From Alcanivorax quisquiliarum (GTDB lineage: Bacteria; Pseudomonadota; Gammaproteobacteria; Pseudomonadales; Alcanivoracaceae): a stretch of DNA of 64,000 nt. Made by a program: the position numbers and the translations under genes. The notes under the pieces are model-generated. The model did not search any database, was not told where the DNA came from, and worked only from the letters and a program-made list of their open reading frames with translations. Where the stretch lies: the NCBI RefSeq assembly GCF_023051175.1, contig NZ_JALKII010000001.1:124001-188000 (forward strand), written 5' to 3'. Positions 1-10,800 of the stretch are shown piece by piece. The first letter of the stretch is position 1, and the number at the start of each line of letters is the position of its first letter.

Positions 1-224
1 TCGGGCGCCTTGTCGAACCAGGTGTAGCGTATCCCCGGCTCGCTGTCTTCGCGGATCTGAGCGAGCATCTCGGCCAGCCGCCGCTGGTGCTCGGCCAGAT
101 AGCTCAGCAGCATTTCCAGGCGCTGGCGATCGTGCTGGCGCGCCAGTTGCTGGCAATGCTGCGCCAGTTCGGTGTGAAAGCGGCCAGTCCAGGCCAGTAT
201 TTCATCAATATTCTTGTAACGCAT
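1..224 (-). CDS. Hypothetical helical protein, N-terminal part only
   Basis: An open frame runs leftward off the window edge from an ATG at 224. A GGAGG ribosome binding site lies 8 bases upstream of the ATG, which supports the start. The 74 visible residues begin MRYKNIDEILAWTGRFHTEL and are rich in Gln, Arg, Leu and Glu, as in a soluble amphipathic helix or coiled coil. There is no signal peptide, membrane segment or catalytic motif. I do not recognise the family. It could be a small hypothetical protein or the start of a larger one. Confidence 0.7.
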   Translation of the reverse strand, partial: MRYKNIDEILAWTGRFHTELAQHCQQLARQHDRQRLEMLLSYLAEHQRRLAEMLAQIREDSEPGIRYTWFDKAP

Positions 225-421
225 CTGCCACCTCCGGTGTCGGCTACGCACGCTGCTACTGTCAGGTACGACCGCGCTGTAACGAGAGGTTCCCGGTCGC
301 CGCGGCCGACGAGCATCCCGGTCAGTGATCGCCACGCGCCAGTGGGGTAAGGTGCTGGCTGTCGTGGCAGCCGAGGGCGAGCCCGCTTTCTGATCCGTTT
401 TGATACAAGGAAACCCGACTG

Positions 422-1195
422 ATGACCTTTGACGAGATTCTGGCGCAAGTGACGAACGATTCTGCGGTGATGCCGGAGGGGTGGGGGCAAGGCCGCGCCT
501 GCTTTGGCGGTGTGGTCGGTGCGGTCATGTATGCGCCGCTGGGGCGCCTGATTACGGATCGGCCGGTGCGCTCGATCACCGTGTCTTTCGTGGGGCCGGT
601 AGCACCAGGGCCGGTGACGCTGGAAACCGAGATACTGCGCACGGGCAAATCAGTGACGCAGGCGCAGTGCCGGCTGGTCCAGAACGGCCAGGTGCAAGCG
701 GTGTTGCTGGCGAGTTTCGGCAAGGCGCGTGAGTCCACCATCAGGGTGCCGGCAGCCAGGCCGCCGCAGATCAAAAGCCCCGATGAGGCTATGGCGCTGC
801 CGCGTGTGAAGGGGCTGGTGCCTGATTTTGCGTTGCATTTCGATATGCGCTGGGGCGAGGGCGATGCACCATTCAGCCGCAGCGAGCGAGGCATGCTCGG
901 TGGCTGGGTACGCTTTGTCGAACCGCAGGAAAATGACGGCATCGAAGCGCTGCTGGCACTGGTGGATGCCTGGCCACCTTCTGTGCTGCCGATGTACAGC
1001 CAGCCGGCGCCGAGCAGCAGCCTCACCTGGACCATCGAATTCCTGCAGGAGCAACCTGAGACGGATCAGTGGTGGCAGTATCACGCCGACACCGAATATG
1101 CGGCCGACGGTTATTGCCATGCGGCATCGCAGTTCTGGAATGATCGCGGAGAGTTGGTGGCCATCAGCCGCCAGACGGTAACGGTGTTTATCTGA
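422..1195 (+). CDS. Acyl-CoA thioesterase family protein (double hotdog)
   Basis: A 257-residue protein that looks like a TesB-type or 4HBT_3 thioesterase, which would hydrolyse acyl-CoA to free fatty acid and CoA in the cytoplasm. The N-terminal half has the hotdog pattern: FGGVVGAVMYAPL for the central helix, then SITVSFVGPVAPG and a second strand block with GKSVTQAQCRLVQNGQ. The C-terminal half repeats the fold and ends in the strand ISRQTVTVFI. The ATG has an AAGGAAA ribosome binding site. It stands alone, converging on a MerR regulator across a terminator. Substrate chain length cannot be read from the sequence. Confidence 0.8.
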   Translation: MTFDEILAQVTNDSAVMPEGWGQGRACFGGVVGAVMYAPLGRLITDRPVRSITVSFVGPVAPGPVTLETEILRTGKSVTQAQCRLVQNGQVQAVLLASFGKARESTIRVPAARPPQIKSPDEAMALPRVKGLVPDFALHFDMRWGEGDAPFSRSERGMLGGWVRFVEPQENDGIEALLALVDAWPPSVLPMYSQPAPSSSLTWTIEFLQEQPETDQWWQYHADTEYAADGYCHAASQFWNDRGELVAISRQTVTVFI

Positions 1196-1202
1196 GTTGA
1201 TG

Positions 1203-1229
1203 AGCAAGGCGGGCCTGGCCCGCCTTGCT
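1203..1229. terminator. Bidirectional hairpin terminator
   Basis: A near-perfect inverted repeat (AGCAAGGCGGGCC against its complement) with a very short loop, followed by an A/T-rich ATTATT tract. It lies between the convergent thioesterase and MerR regulator genes and can serve both. Confidence 0.8.
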
Positions 1230-1230
1230 A

Positions 1231-2100
1231 TTATTGATCTGGCGAGATGCGTGGGTCGCTACCTTCGCTCTCCTGCAAGTGCGTAAGCACGTTGGCGAGG
1301 CGATCCACGAGCACCTTGTTGATGGCCTTGTCGAGAATGCGGGCCAGTTCCGCGCTGACCACCATGTCGGCCAAGGGTCGGACGCGCTGGATGAAGTGCG
1401 CCAGATTAGGCACGTCTTCACCTCGGGGCAGCTCACTGTCGCCGTATTTCTTGTCGATCAGGTGGGTGGTGACCAGCCGCACAAAACCATCGGCGATGCG
1501 ATCCACCTCGAGCCGTACCTTGTTCACCTCGTCCAGCAGTGCCTCCAGCGGAATGCCCGCTGCGCTCAGCTCCCGGCCGGCGTTGAGAATGCGCGGGCTG
1601 GGGACCCGCAGGCGATCCGCCTCGGGAATGATATAGCCGAGCTGTACCGCCTTGAGCAGCACATCCTGTGTCAGTTGATCGCCGAAATATTCCAGCAGCT
1701 CTTCATAACTGATGTAGGAGGGCGCTTCGTCGCTCCAGGGGCTGGTGACAACCACTTCCAGGCCGAGGATGTCGTTCAGATCACGGCCTTGTTCCCAGGC
1801 GGTGAGCAGGTCGCGGATATTGGCAAGGGTAAAACCGCGGTTCAGCAGCTGGCCGATGATGCGCAGGCGCGCCAGATGTACGTCCGAATAAATACCGGTG
1901 CGGCCACGCTTTTCCGGTGGCGGCAGCAGGCCACGATCCTGATAGGCACGCACATTGCGCACCGTGGTATCGGCGGTGCGGGCAAGCTCGTCGATGGTAA
2001 ATTCCAGCCCCTCGCGGTGCTCCACCGGCGCGGCCGGCTGGCGCACGAATTTGCGCAGGCTCTGGAAGATCGCGGTTGGGGTCATTTGCGTTGGCTTCAT
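1231..2100 (-). CDS. MerR family transcriptional regulator
   Basis: A 289-residue DNA-binding regulator. A MerR-type winged helix-turn-helix spans about residues 33-100: FTIDELARTADTTVRNVRAY, then GLLPPPEKRGRTGIYSDVHL and the LRIIGQLLNRGFTLANIRDLL dimerisation start. The effector half (about 110-275) is long and helical with no Cys cluster, so metal sensing is unlikely. It lies downstream of ygiQ on the same strand. The ATG lacks a strong ribosome binding site, and M6 at 2085 is an alternative start. Ligand and targets are unknown. Confidence 0.85.
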   Translation of the reverse strand: MKPTQMTPTAIFQSLRKFVRQPAAPVEHREGLEFTIDELARTADTTVRNVRAYQDRGLLPPPEKRGRTGIYSDVHLARLRIIGQLLNRGFTLANIRDLLTAWEQGRDLNDILGLEVVVTSPWSDEAPSYISYEELLEYFGDQLTQDVLLKAVQLGYIIPEADRLRVPSPRILNAGRELSAAGIPLEALLDEVNKVRLEVDRIADGFVRLVTTHLIDKKYGDSELPRGEDVPNLAHFIQRVRPLADMVVSAELARILDKAINKVLVDRLANVLTHLQESEGSDPRISPDQ

Positions 2101-2190
2101 GGCGGCGATGATAACGAGGATTGTGTTTCATCACCACCGGCACAGGCGGCCGGCCAGCCGGAAAATGCCCGGCGGCACGGCCGCGCAGGC

Positions 2191-4377
2191 TCAGCGGCGA
2201 CGTTTTGTCGGGCGGCGCGCACCGGTGTCACGCGGGGGCAGGCCGGTATGCTGGGTCAGCATCCGGCCCCGACCAGCAGCAGGCTGGCGGGCCGGGCGAC
2301 GCTCACGGCCTTCCGGCTGGCTGGCCGGGATCAGCTGGTGCTCGCCGTTGCCGATCAGATCGGCGCGCCCCAGCGCTTGCAACGCTTCGCGCAGCAGCGG
2401 CCAGTTGGCCGGATCGTGATAGCGCAAAAAGGCCTTGTGCAAGCGGCGCTGGCGCGGGTCTTTGACTGTGTGCACGCTCTCGCTCTTGTAGGTGATCTTG
2501 TTCAGCGGGTTCTTGCCGGAATGATACATGGCGGTGGCGGTGGCCATGGGCGACGGATAAAACGCCTGCACCTGATCTGCCCGGAAACCGTTACGTTTCA
2601 GCCACAGGGCGAGGTTCATCATGTCTTCGTCGCGGGTGCCCGGATGGGCGGCAATAAAATACGGAATCAGGTACTGCTTCTTGCCCGCTTCGCGAGAAAA
2701 CCGCTCGAACATGCGCTTGAACTCGTCGTAGGCGCCGATGCCAGGTTTCATCATTTTTGACAATGTGGCGTCTTCGGTGTGCTCTGGCGCGATCTTCAGG
2801 TAGCCGCCGACATGGTGTGTGACCAGCTCACGTACGTACTCGGGATCGGTAATGGCGAGATCGTATCGCAGGCCGGAGGCAATCAGCACCTTGCGCACAC
2901 CGGGCAATTGCCGTGCTTCGCGATAAAGCTGTGTCAGCGCCGAGTGATCGGTATCCAGATTTTCACAGATGCCGGGATAGACGCAGCTCGGTCTGCGGCA
3001 CGCCGCTTCGATTTCCCGCGACTTGCAGGCAATGCGATACATGTTCGCCGTCGGACCGCCGAGATCGGAGATGATGCCGGTAAAGCCGGGCACTTTATCG
3101 CGAATATCCTCGATCTCGCGCAAAATAGATTCCTGCGAACGGTTCTGGATGATGCGCCCTTCGTGCTCGGTGATGGAGCAGAAAGTACAGCCGCCAAAAC
3201 AGCCGCGCATGATATTCACCGAAAAACGGATCATGTCGTAGGCCGGGATGGTCGCATCGCCGTAGCGCGGGTGCGGCACGCGTGCGTAAGGCAGCCCGAA
3301 CACGTAGTCCATTTCTTCGGTGGACAGCGGAATCGGCGGCGGGTTGATCCAGATATCCTGTTCGCCATGGCGCTGCACCAGGGCACGTGCATTGCCAGGG
3401 TTGGTTTCCAGATGCAGCACGCGGTTGGCGTGCGCGTAAAGCGCTGCATCGGCACGCACTTTTTCAAAGCTCGGCAGGCGAATCACGGTGCGATCGCGAT
3501 CGTGGCGGGGGTGCCACTGCACCACCACGGCCTGTTCTGCGTTCGGGTCGATCTGTACGGCGTTGCGTTTTTCCAGCTCGCAGCTGTCCAGTTCCCGGGT
3601 GTTCACATACGGATTGATGATGCGGTCGATATGGCCGGGCCGGTCAATGCGGGTGGAATCCATTTCCAGCCAGCCGTCGGGGGTGTCCTGCCGGATAAAG
3701 GCGGTGCCGCGCACGTCGGTGAGGTGACCGATGGCTTCACCTTGCGCCAGCCGATGCGCGACTTCTACAACGGCCCGTTCGGCGTTGCCGTACAGCAACA
3801 GGTCAGCGGCGGCATCCATCAGAATCGAGCGGCGCACTTTGTCCTGCCAGTAATCGTAATGGGCGATACGGCGCAACGAGGCTTCGATACCGCCGAGCAC
3901 GATCGGTACCTCCGGGAAGGCTTCCCGGCAGCGCTGACTGTACACCAGCGAGCAGCGGTCGGGGCGTTTGCCAGCTTCGCCGCCGGGCGTGTAGGCATCG
4001 TCCGAACGAGGTTTGCGGTCGGCAGTATAGCGATTGATCATCGAATCCATGTTGCCGGCGGCGACACCGAAAAACAGGTTCGGCTTGCCCAGCGCAGTGA
4101 AATCGGTGGTGTCCTGCCAGCGGGGCTGGCTGATGATGCCGACGCGAAAACCCTGCGCTTCGAGCAGCCGACCGATAATCGCCATGCCGAAGGAAGGGTG
4201 ATCGACGTAAGCATCGCCGGTGACAATGATGATGTCGCAGCTGTCCCAGCCCAGCTGATCCATTTCCGCACGAGACACAGGTAGAAAGGGCGCGGTGCCG
4301 AAACACTCGGCCCAGTACAGCGGGTAATCGAACAGCGCCCTGCGGGGGCGGGGGATGGCTACAGCGGGCGAGGACAT
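2191..4377 (-). CDS. ygiQ: YgiQ family radical SAM protein
   Basis: A 728-residue cytoplasmic protein of the UPF0313/YgiQ family. The N-terminal domain resembles a B12-binding fold ([20 protein letters not shown]). The radical SAM cluster motif [13 protein letters not shown] lies in the central part, as CxxxCxxC, and binds the 4Fe-4S cluster that cleaves S-adenosylmethionine. The C-terminal tail is basic and low in complexity ([13 protein letters not shown] ... RRPTKRRR). The start at 4377 is chosen because AGGAAA precedes it at good spacing; an upstream in-frame ATG at 4413 has no such site. The cellular substrate of the family is not established. Confidence 0.93.
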   Translation of the reverse strand: MSSPAVAIPRPRRALFDYPLYWAECFGTAPFLPVSRAEMDQLGWDSCDIIIVTGDAYVDHPSFGMAIIGRLLEAQGFRVGIISQPRWQDTTDFTALGKPNLFFGVAAGNMDSMINRYTADRKPRSDDAYTPGGEAGKRPDRCSLVYSQRCREAFPEVPIVLGGIEASLRRIAHYDYWQDKVRRSILMDAAADLLLYGNAERAVVEVAHRLAQGEAIGHLTDVRGTAFIRQDTPDGWLEMDSTRIDRPGHIDRIINPYVNTRELDSCELEKRNAVQIDPNAEQAVVVQWHPRHDRDRTVIRLPSFEKVRADAALYAHANRVLHLETNPGNARALVQRHGEQDIWINPPPIPLSTEEMDYVFGLPYARVPHPRYGDATIPAYDMIRFSVNIMRGCFGGCTFCSITEHEGRIIQNRSQESILREIEDIRDKVPGFTGIISDLGGPTANMYRIACKSREIEAACRRPSCVYPGICENLDTDHSALTQLYREARQLPGVRKVLIASGLRYDLAITDPEYVRELVTHHVGGYLKIAPEHTEDATLSKMMKPGIGAYDEFKRMFERFSREAGKKQYLIPYFIAAHPGTRDEDMMNLALWLKRNGFRADQVQAFYPSPMATATAMYHSGKNPLNKITYKSESVHTVKDPRQRRLHKAFLRYHDPANWPLLREALQALGRADLIGNGEHQLIPASQPEGRERRPARQPAAGRGRMLTQHTGLPPRDTGARRPTKRRR

Positions 4378-4450
4378 CGGCGATTTCCTGAATTGGTAAA
4401 AGCTGGGCAGCAATGCTGCCCAGTGTACCTGAAATCAGGCGCCGCAGGAG

Positions 4451-5443
4451 TCAGTGTGTGCGTTGACGGCGTGCCTCGCGCCAATGGGTGCGCAGTGCGC
4501 GAGCGGTCAGCGCGGGCGCCTCCAGCATCGGCAGATGGCCAACATCCTTGAAGATGCAGGTGCGTGCATGCGGGATCAGCTGCTTGAACGAGGCGGCGCA
4601 GGAGACATCAAGCACCTCGTCGCAATCGCCCCACATGATCAATGTCGGGCACTGGATCTCGCTGAACAGATCTTCCGGGTGCTCCTCAATGTGCAGGATA
4701 TCCCGGAAAATACGGTGGTTGACCGGATTGCGGTGCACCATTTCCCGATACAGGATCGGCGTCAGCAGCGCGCTGAGGCTGGCCCGGTTGCGGCGAGTGG
4801 TGATACGGAACAGCCGCGCTACATCCAGCAGGCTGGCAGGGATCAGCGGATTTTCGCCGCGCATCAGTGCCGCCTCGAAATCGCTCATGTTTTCGCCGCG
4901 CATGCCGGCCGCGTTCATCAGCGTCAGGCTGAGCACTGCCTCCGGCGCGCGTGCGGCCACAATGCCGGCGATAGCGCCGCCCATGGAGTTGCCGACGATA
5001 TGAACAGGCCCGGCTTTCAGCAAGCCGAGCATCCGGTGCACGCGCTCGGCCTGAGTGGCCAGCCGGTAGTTGGAGCTGGCGATGAAATGGCTTTCGCCGA
5101 AGCCGGCGAGATCGGGAATGATCAGCCGGTAGCGGCTGGCCAACAGGCCGGCAAGAAACAGCCAGTTTTCCTTGTTGGCGCCAAAGCCATGCAGTAACAC
5201 CACTGCTTCGCCATCATGGCGGCCGCCCTCAAGATAGGTAATCCGATGCTGATCAAGCCACAGATGGCGGCGTTTGAGGCCGGACACCGCAACCTGGCTG
5301 CGCCGTGCGAAGTTCCAGATGGAGCGGGCAGGGCGCCATTGCGCCAATACTTCGGCATCCGGGGGGGTGCTTTGTGCCAGATAGGGCTGGCCCACGGTTT
5401 CCACGAAGGAGTGGATCAGTTCATGGCTGCTGCTGTTCTTCAT
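4451..5443 (-). CDS. Alpha/beta-fold hydrolase (esterase/lipase-like)
   Basis: A 330-residue serine hydrolase. The oxyanion-hole strand LLHGFGANKENW, the nucleophile elbow GNSMGG, the acid in WGDCDEVLD and the catalytic His in VGHLPMLEAP are all in the expected order. It resembles esterase/lipase or dienelactone-type cytoplasmic hydrolases. There is no clear signal peptide after the chosen ATG at 5443, which has GAGG upstream; an earlier in-frame ATG at 5497 adds an unlikely leader. It precedes ygiQ by 73 bases on the same strand. Natural substrate unknown. Confidence 0.88.
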   Translation of the reverse strand: MKNSSSHELIHSFVETVGQPYLAQSTPPDAEVLAQWRPARSIWNFARRSQVAVSGLKRRHLWLDQHRITYLEGGRHDGEAVVLLHGFGANKENWLFLAGLLASRYRLIIPDLAGFGESHFIASSNYRLATQAERVHRMLGLLKAGPVHIVGNSMGGAIAGIVAARAPEAVLSLTLMNAAGMRGENMSDFEAALMRGENPLIPASLLDVARLFRITTRRNRASLSALLTPILYREMVHRNPVNHRIFRDILHIEEHPEDLFSEIQCPTLIMWGDCDEVLDVSCAASFKQLIPHARTCIFKDVGHLPMLEAPALTARALRTHWREARRQRTH

Positions 5444-5626
5444 ATTATGCTGGCCTCGCTCGATTCTGGCCGATGTCAAAGCGCCCTGACAGGGCAATCA
5501 GCATGATAGTGGCTCAAACCGTTACATCGTTCGATGTCACATTGGGCCATAATCAGGCGAGCGCAGCGCAGCATCCTGGAGAGCGCCGTGGCGAAAAGGC
5601 AAACCGGCCACGGCGGTAAAGCAGCG

Positions 5627-6481
5627 TCAGGCAGCGTTTTGCGCCGGCTCCAGGCGTTCAAGCTCGGCGCGCCAATAGGCCACCAGCGCACTGTTGTCGT
5701 CCTGCCAGGGGTGAAAACCCGGCCGCAAAAACTGCAGGAAATCAGGCACTGTGCGGGTTAGCAAGCCGCGTGCGCCGAACAGGCGCCAGGCGCCCCGTGC
5801 CAGCACCAGCGGGTTGCGGTGCAGCCGATCCTGCTTCAGAAATGCCCAGGTATATTTCGAGGTATAACTGGCCAGCGCCAGTGTGGCTGCCAGCAGCACG
5901 CGCACCCGCAGCAGGTAATCTGCGCCGGTGACATCCTGGTAAAGATCGAAGGCGACCGCCTTGTGCTCGATTTCCTCAATTGCGTGCCACATCCACAGGG
6001 CGCGCACTTCCGGTGCCATGCTCTGCAACAGCTCCGCATCTTTGAGCAGCCGGTTGGCGAGAATGGCAGTGATATGCTCAAGCGCGGCGGTGGCAGCCAG
6101 CTGCCGTTTGGGCGAGAGGCGTTTGCGGCCCTCGCCGATCAGGTAGCGAGCGAGCTTTTGCCCTCCTTGCGCCTGTTCGGCATAGCCTTGCGCGGCCAGC
6201 ATTTTGTTGAAGCTTTCATGTTCCAGCGAGTGCATGGCTTCCTGGCCGATAAAGCCGGCGATTTCCTGCTTGCGCTCCGGATCGGTGACGTGATCACGGA
6301 AAGCGCGCACGGAATCGACAAAGAAGCGTTCGCCGTCCGGAAAGGTCAACGATAGCGCATTGAGAAAGTGAGTGAGCACCGGGTCGTTATCGAACCAGTG
6401 TCGCGGAACCCCGGCGAAATCAAAATCCATCCGCTGTGGCGTGATGGGCAGTGCGGCGGCCGGTTTCTTGCGTGACGACAT
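5627..6481 (-). CDS. Metal-dependent hydrolase, PF10118 family
   Basis: A 284-residue protein of the predicted metal-dependent hydrolase family (PF10118). The family's Glu/His helices are visible: FIGQEAMHSLEHESFN and MWHAIEEIEHKAVAFDLY. This is a ferritin-like arrangement that could hold a di-metal centre. The start at 6481 is supported by AGGAGA nine bases upstream. It is divergent from an AraC regulator with 118 bases between the starts, so control by that regulator is plausible. The reaction is not known; lipid metabolism is inferred only from the lineage. Confidence 0.85.
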   Translation of the reverse strand: MSSRKKPAAALPITPQRMDFDFAGVPRHWFDNDPVLTHFLNALSLTFPDGERFFVDSVRAFRDHVTDPERKQEIAGFIGQEAMHSLEHESFNKMLAAQGYAEQAQGGQKLARYLIGEGRKRLSPKRQLAATAALEHITAILANRLLKDAELLQSMAPEVRALWMWHAIEEIEHKAVAFDLYQDVTGADYLLRVRVLLAATLALASYTSKYTWAFLKQDRLHRNPLVLARGAWRLFGARGLLTRTVPDFLQFLRPGFHPWQDDNSALVAYWRAELERLEPAQNAA

Positions 6482-6599
6482 GATGCGGCTTCTCCTGCAT
6501 GATTCTTGGGTGCTCGTCAACCGGCTTTACCCGGAGCGGCACTCGTCTTATGTTGGCCGCGCACGCTCAACAAGTCTGGTATTCGGAGGCCAATTACCG

Positions 6600-7643
6600 G
6601 TGACTTCAGGCCAACCCAAAAAACGGCTGCCCCTCAATCCGGGGGTGCCGGCCATTTATCTGTTGCTACTGTGTGATGTGGTGCGCGGCCTTGGCCACGA
6701 TGACGGCACCTTGCTGCAAGGGCTGGACGTCACGCGGGCGGGGCTGTTGCAGCCGGATGCTCGGGTGCCGGTCGCCATCTGCCATACCGCCTGCCGCCGC
6801 GCGGTGGCGCTGGCCGGCCATCAGGGGCTGGGGCTGATCTATGCCCGGGCATTGAAAGTCACGTTGCATGGCCCGCTCGGCATGATGGCGCTGTCCAGCC
6901 CCTCGGTGGGCGCCGCCATCGATGCGGCGGCGCGTTATATCACTTTGCGTGCGCCTTTTCTGACGGTGCGCCATGAAACAGAAGGGGATACTGCCGTCAT
7001 CACCTTCGAACCGCGCTGGGATCTCGGTGATCTGGAAGTGTTTTTGCTGGAGGTGATGCTGGTCAGCCTGGCGCATATGGCCGAACAATTACTTGGCGAG
7101 CCGGTGGCCGGCGCGCAGATTTGCTTTCGCAGCGCGCCGCCACCGTATCTGGCCGCCCAAGCGGATAGCGTGCCGGCATTGTTGTGCTACGAGCAGCCGG
7201 CAAGCCAGTTGCGGGCGCCGTTGGCCGCGTTCGACGCCGCGCCGCGCCTGGCCGATCCCGCTGTGGCAGCGTTGGCGCGTGAACAGTGCGAGCAGGAATT
7301 CCGGCAACTGGCCGAGGGTGCCGACAGTGTCGTGGAGCAGGTGGCGCAGCAACTGCGCACGATACCGGAAGGCGTGCCGCTGCCGGCGCTGGAACAAATG
7401 GCGGCGACGCTGCATTTGTCCAGCCGCACTTTCAAGCGTCGCTTGCAGCAGGAGCAGGCCAACTATCGCGATCTGCTGGAGGCAGAGCTTCAACAGCGGG
7501 CGGTGCGCTTGCTGAGCGAGGGCCGGTTGGGGATTACCGAGGTGGCGTATCAGTTGGGATACAGCGACGTTTCCAATTTTTCCCGTGCATTCCGGCGCTG
7601 GACGGGCAAGGCACCGCGCCAGTGGCGCAGCGAGCGTTCCTGA
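6600..7643 (+). CDS. AraC family transcriptional regulator
   Basis: A 347-residue regulator. The N-terminal 200 residues fit the arabinose-binding-like effector domain found in OruR/ArgR-type AraC proteins. The C-terminal domain carries two helix-turn-helix units: LHLSSRTFKRRLQQEQANY and ITEVAYQLGYSDVSNFSRAF followed by RRWTGKAPRQWR. I chose GTG at 6600 because GGAGG sits ten bases upstream and the protein then begins TSGQPKKRLPLNPG. Longer in-frame extensions run into the divergent hydrolase gene. It probably regulates that PF10118 hydrolase. Confidence 0.88.
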   Translation: MTSGQPKKRLPLNPGVPAIYLLLLCDVVRGLGHDDGTLLQGLDVTRAGLLQPDARVPVAICHTACRRAVALAGHQGLGLIYARALKVTLHGPLGMMALSSPSVGAAIDAAARYITLRAPFLTVRHETEGDTAVITFEPRWDLGDLEVFLLEVMLVSLAHMAEQLLGEPVAGAQICFRSAPPPYLAAQADSVPALLCYEQPASQLRAPLAAFDAAPRLADPAVAALAREQCEQEFRQLAEGADSVVEQVAQQLRTIPEGVPLPALEQMAATLHLSSRTFKRRLQQEQANYRDLLEAELQQRAVRLLSEGRLGITEVAYQLGYSDVSNFSRAFRRWTGKAPRQWRSERS

Positions 7644-7792
7644 AAAGCAGATATCAGCGCAGGTGCCGGAAAGCACCCTGCCAGAGAATGACTGCGCGCA
7701 ACCGGATTACCGAAAGGCGAACAATGGTGCGTGTGCGCCATAGCAACTGACATCAGAAAAATCCGTTTTAAAAAAATTGCCGGGCACCAGAA

Positions 7793-7826
7793 AACACTCA
7801 GGGCGGGATTTCCCGCCCTGAGTGTT
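7793..7826 (-). terminator. rne transcription terminator
   Basis: A 15-base-pair perfect stem (AACACTCAGGGCGGG against its complement) with a four-base loop, followed on the minus strand by TTTT. It lies 25 bases beyond the rne stop codon. The downstream AraC gene converges on it, so it may act in both directions. Confidence 0.9.
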
Positions 7827-7850
7827 TTGGTGCTGGCTGACCAAGAATGA

Positions 7851-10800
7851 TCAGGTATCCGAGCCGCTTTGTTCCATCTCACGGCGGGCTGCTTCCTGCT
7901 GCCGGCGCAGTACACGCGGGTCGTTGGATGCACGCGCAGGGCGCCCGGCGGGCTGCTGCGGTGCTTCAGCCTTGACGACAGCTTGCTCGGCTGCTGCCGC
8001 TGCTGTCGCTGCTGGTGCAGCCTCGGTTGCCGTCGCAGCACTGTTATCCTCAGCGGGCTGCTTTTCAGTGCCGGCTACAGCGTCAGCGCCTGTCTCCGCG
8101 CTTTGCTGCTGCGTGGTGCCTTGTTGCGCAGAGTTTTGCGGAGCGGAGGCTCCGTTAGCTGCAGTGGTTGCCGGCTGGGCCAAGGGCTGTTGTGCAGCTT
8201 GCGTCGAGGGCTCTCTTGTTGATTGAGCTGAGGGCTCTTTTGCTGGCTGAGCTGATGGCTCTTTCACTGTTTGCGCTGAAGGCTCTTGTGAGGAGCGAGC
8301 TGAAGGCTCTTGTGCCGAGCGAGCTGAAGGCTCTTGCGCCGCAGCGTTCGTCGATGGCTGCGCGGTTGCGCTTTCAGTTGCCGTGGCCGCGACGCTGTCT
8401 GCTGCCGCCTCAGTTTCTGTCGCCGTTACGCTTTGTTGCTCCACAGCGCCAGCCTCGGCCTTGGCCGTGGCCTCTGCTGCGTTTTTCCCGGTAGCAGACT
8501 CAGGGGCAGGCTGTGGTGCGCTGCCTTGCGATATCGCAGCGGGCGCGTCGGCGTTGTTCGAGCTTGCAGAGACGCCCTTGCGCTCGCTGGCGCCGGTGTC
8601 TGCTTGTGCTGCTCCTGCGTGCTGTGCGGCAGCAGGTGCCGGGGCCGGCTCTGTGGTGGCGCGAGCCGCTTTTTCCTCGGCAGCGGTTTCAGCGGCCACT
8701 ACCGCAGCGGCCGAGGCAGCCACGGCATCGCTCTGCTGTTCCTGTTCAGTCTGGCGGCGCGGGCGCTGCCGTTGGCGCAGGGGGCGTTCGTCGCGGGCGC
8801 CTTGCGGCCGCCGCTCGGCGCTGTCCTGCTCGCGCACGGTGTTGTGGTCATCGTGCTCGGCGTCGCCTTGTGCTGCTGCTCTATCGGCGGTTTCCTGACG
8901 CTTGTCCTGATTGTCGGCATTGCCACCGCGGCCACGGTTGCGGCGGCGACGGCGCCCGGTGCGCTCTTGCTGGCCTTCTGCCGGTGCGCCGTCGGCGCGC
9001 GGGGCTTGTTGCGGGCGCTCCTGCGCGGCGCTGCTTTCAGCGTCGGCGTCCTGACGGGCAGGGCGCTCGTTGCGGGTTTCATGCCGTGGCGCGTCGCTGC
9101 GTTCACGTTGTGGCTTGTTGCTGTCACGTTCACGCGGGGCGCGCTCATTGCGGTTACCGCCGTCATCGCGGCCATCGCGGCCGCGTGTCGGGCGCTCGTT
9201 GCGTTGCTCACGGTTTTCATCGCGATTTTCGCGACGATTGCGCGGTTCCTGGTTGCGGCGCGAGCGCTGATTATTGCGGCCATCGGCGCGACGGCCTTGC
9301 GGCGCGTTGTTCCGGCGCGGCTGCCGTGCCGGTTTCTCCGGCTTGGCATCGCTCTGGAAAATCTGCGCCAGAAATGCGAAGAAGCGGGCCCACAGGCTCG
9401 GTTCAACAGTCGGTTTGGGCTTCGGTTGTGGCGGTGCGGTATCCGGTGCGACCAGCTTGACGGCGGCTTCCTGGCGCTTGATTTCGGTGTCCTGCGCGGC
9501 AGCCAGTACCGGGTCTTGCTCGCCTTCGAGCAGGGCCACTTCATGGCTCACCAGCTCTGCCTGCACCTGATCATCGCGGATGCGCTGCACTTCAAAGTGT
9601 GGCGTTTCCAGATTCTGGTTGGGAAGGATCAGCACGCGGGCCTTGTAGCGTGCTTCGATGTCACGCAGTGCCTGGCGCTTTTCGTTCAGCAGATAGGTGG
9701 CCACGGCCACCGGCACCTGGGCATGAATCTCGCCGGTGCGCTCCTTCATGACTTCTTCTTCGACCAACCGCAGGATCGACAGCGCCAGTGATTTCACATC
9801 GCGAATGTGGCCCTGGCCGGTGCAGCGCGGGCAGACAATACTGGAGGTTTCACCCAGCGACGGACGCAGGCGCTGGCGGGACAGTTCCATCAGGCCGAAG
9901 CGCGAAATGCGGCCGATCTGCACGCGGGCACGGTCGGCTTCCAGCGCTTCGCGCATGCGCGTTTCCACATCGCGCTGGTTGCGTGACGGTCCCATGTCGA
10001 TGAAATCGACCACGATCAGCCCACCGATATCACGCAACCGCAGTTGACGTGCAATCTCGTCGGCGGCTTCGAGGTTGGTCTGTAGGGCCGTCTCTTCGAT
10101 ATCGGCGCCTTTGGTGGCACGGGAGGAGTTGATATCAATCGACACCAGCGCTTCGGTGGGGTCGATCACGATCGAGCCACCGGAAGGCAATTTCACTTCG
10201 CGCCGGAACGCCGTCTCGATCTGGGATTCGATCTGGTAACGGGAAAACAGTGGTGTGTCGTCGCGATACAGTTTGATCTTGTGCGCGAAATCGTTCATCA
10301 CCTGGCTGACAAAACCATTCGCCTCGGCGAAGGTTTCTTCGGAGTCGATCAGCACCTCGCCGATGTCCTTGCGCAGGTAATCGCGGATCGCACGGATGAT
10401 GACGTTGGACTCCTGGTAGACCAGAAACGGCGCCTGCCGCTCGGCTGCCGCCGTGCTGATGGAATCCCACAGCTTCAGCAGATAGTTGAGATCCCATTGC
10501 AACTCTTCGGCGGAACGACCCAGGCCGGCAGTGCGCACGATGACGCCCATATCCTGCGGGATGGCCAGCGCGTTGAGCGCTTCCTTGAGTTCCTGCCGCT
10601 CTTCCCCTTCGATACGGCGGGAGATGCCGCCAGCGCGCGGGTTGTTCGGCATCAGCACCAGATAGCGGCCGGCAAGGCTGATGAAGGTGGAGAGGGCGGC
10701 GCCTTTGTTGCCACGCTCTTCCTTATCCACTTGCACGATCACTTCCTGGCCTTCGCGAATCACATCCTTGATGTTGACGCGGCCCTGAAGCTCTTTGGGT

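Noticed and set aside
1225-2760. Long open frame on the plus strand opposite the MerR and ygiQ genes
   Set aside because: It lies antisense to two clear genes, has no family features and is an effect of high third-position G+C.
8334-9791. Long Ala/Leu/Arg-rich open frame opposite the rne C-terminal half
   Set aside because: It is the shadow of repetitive, low-complexity rne codons and encodes no recognisable domain.
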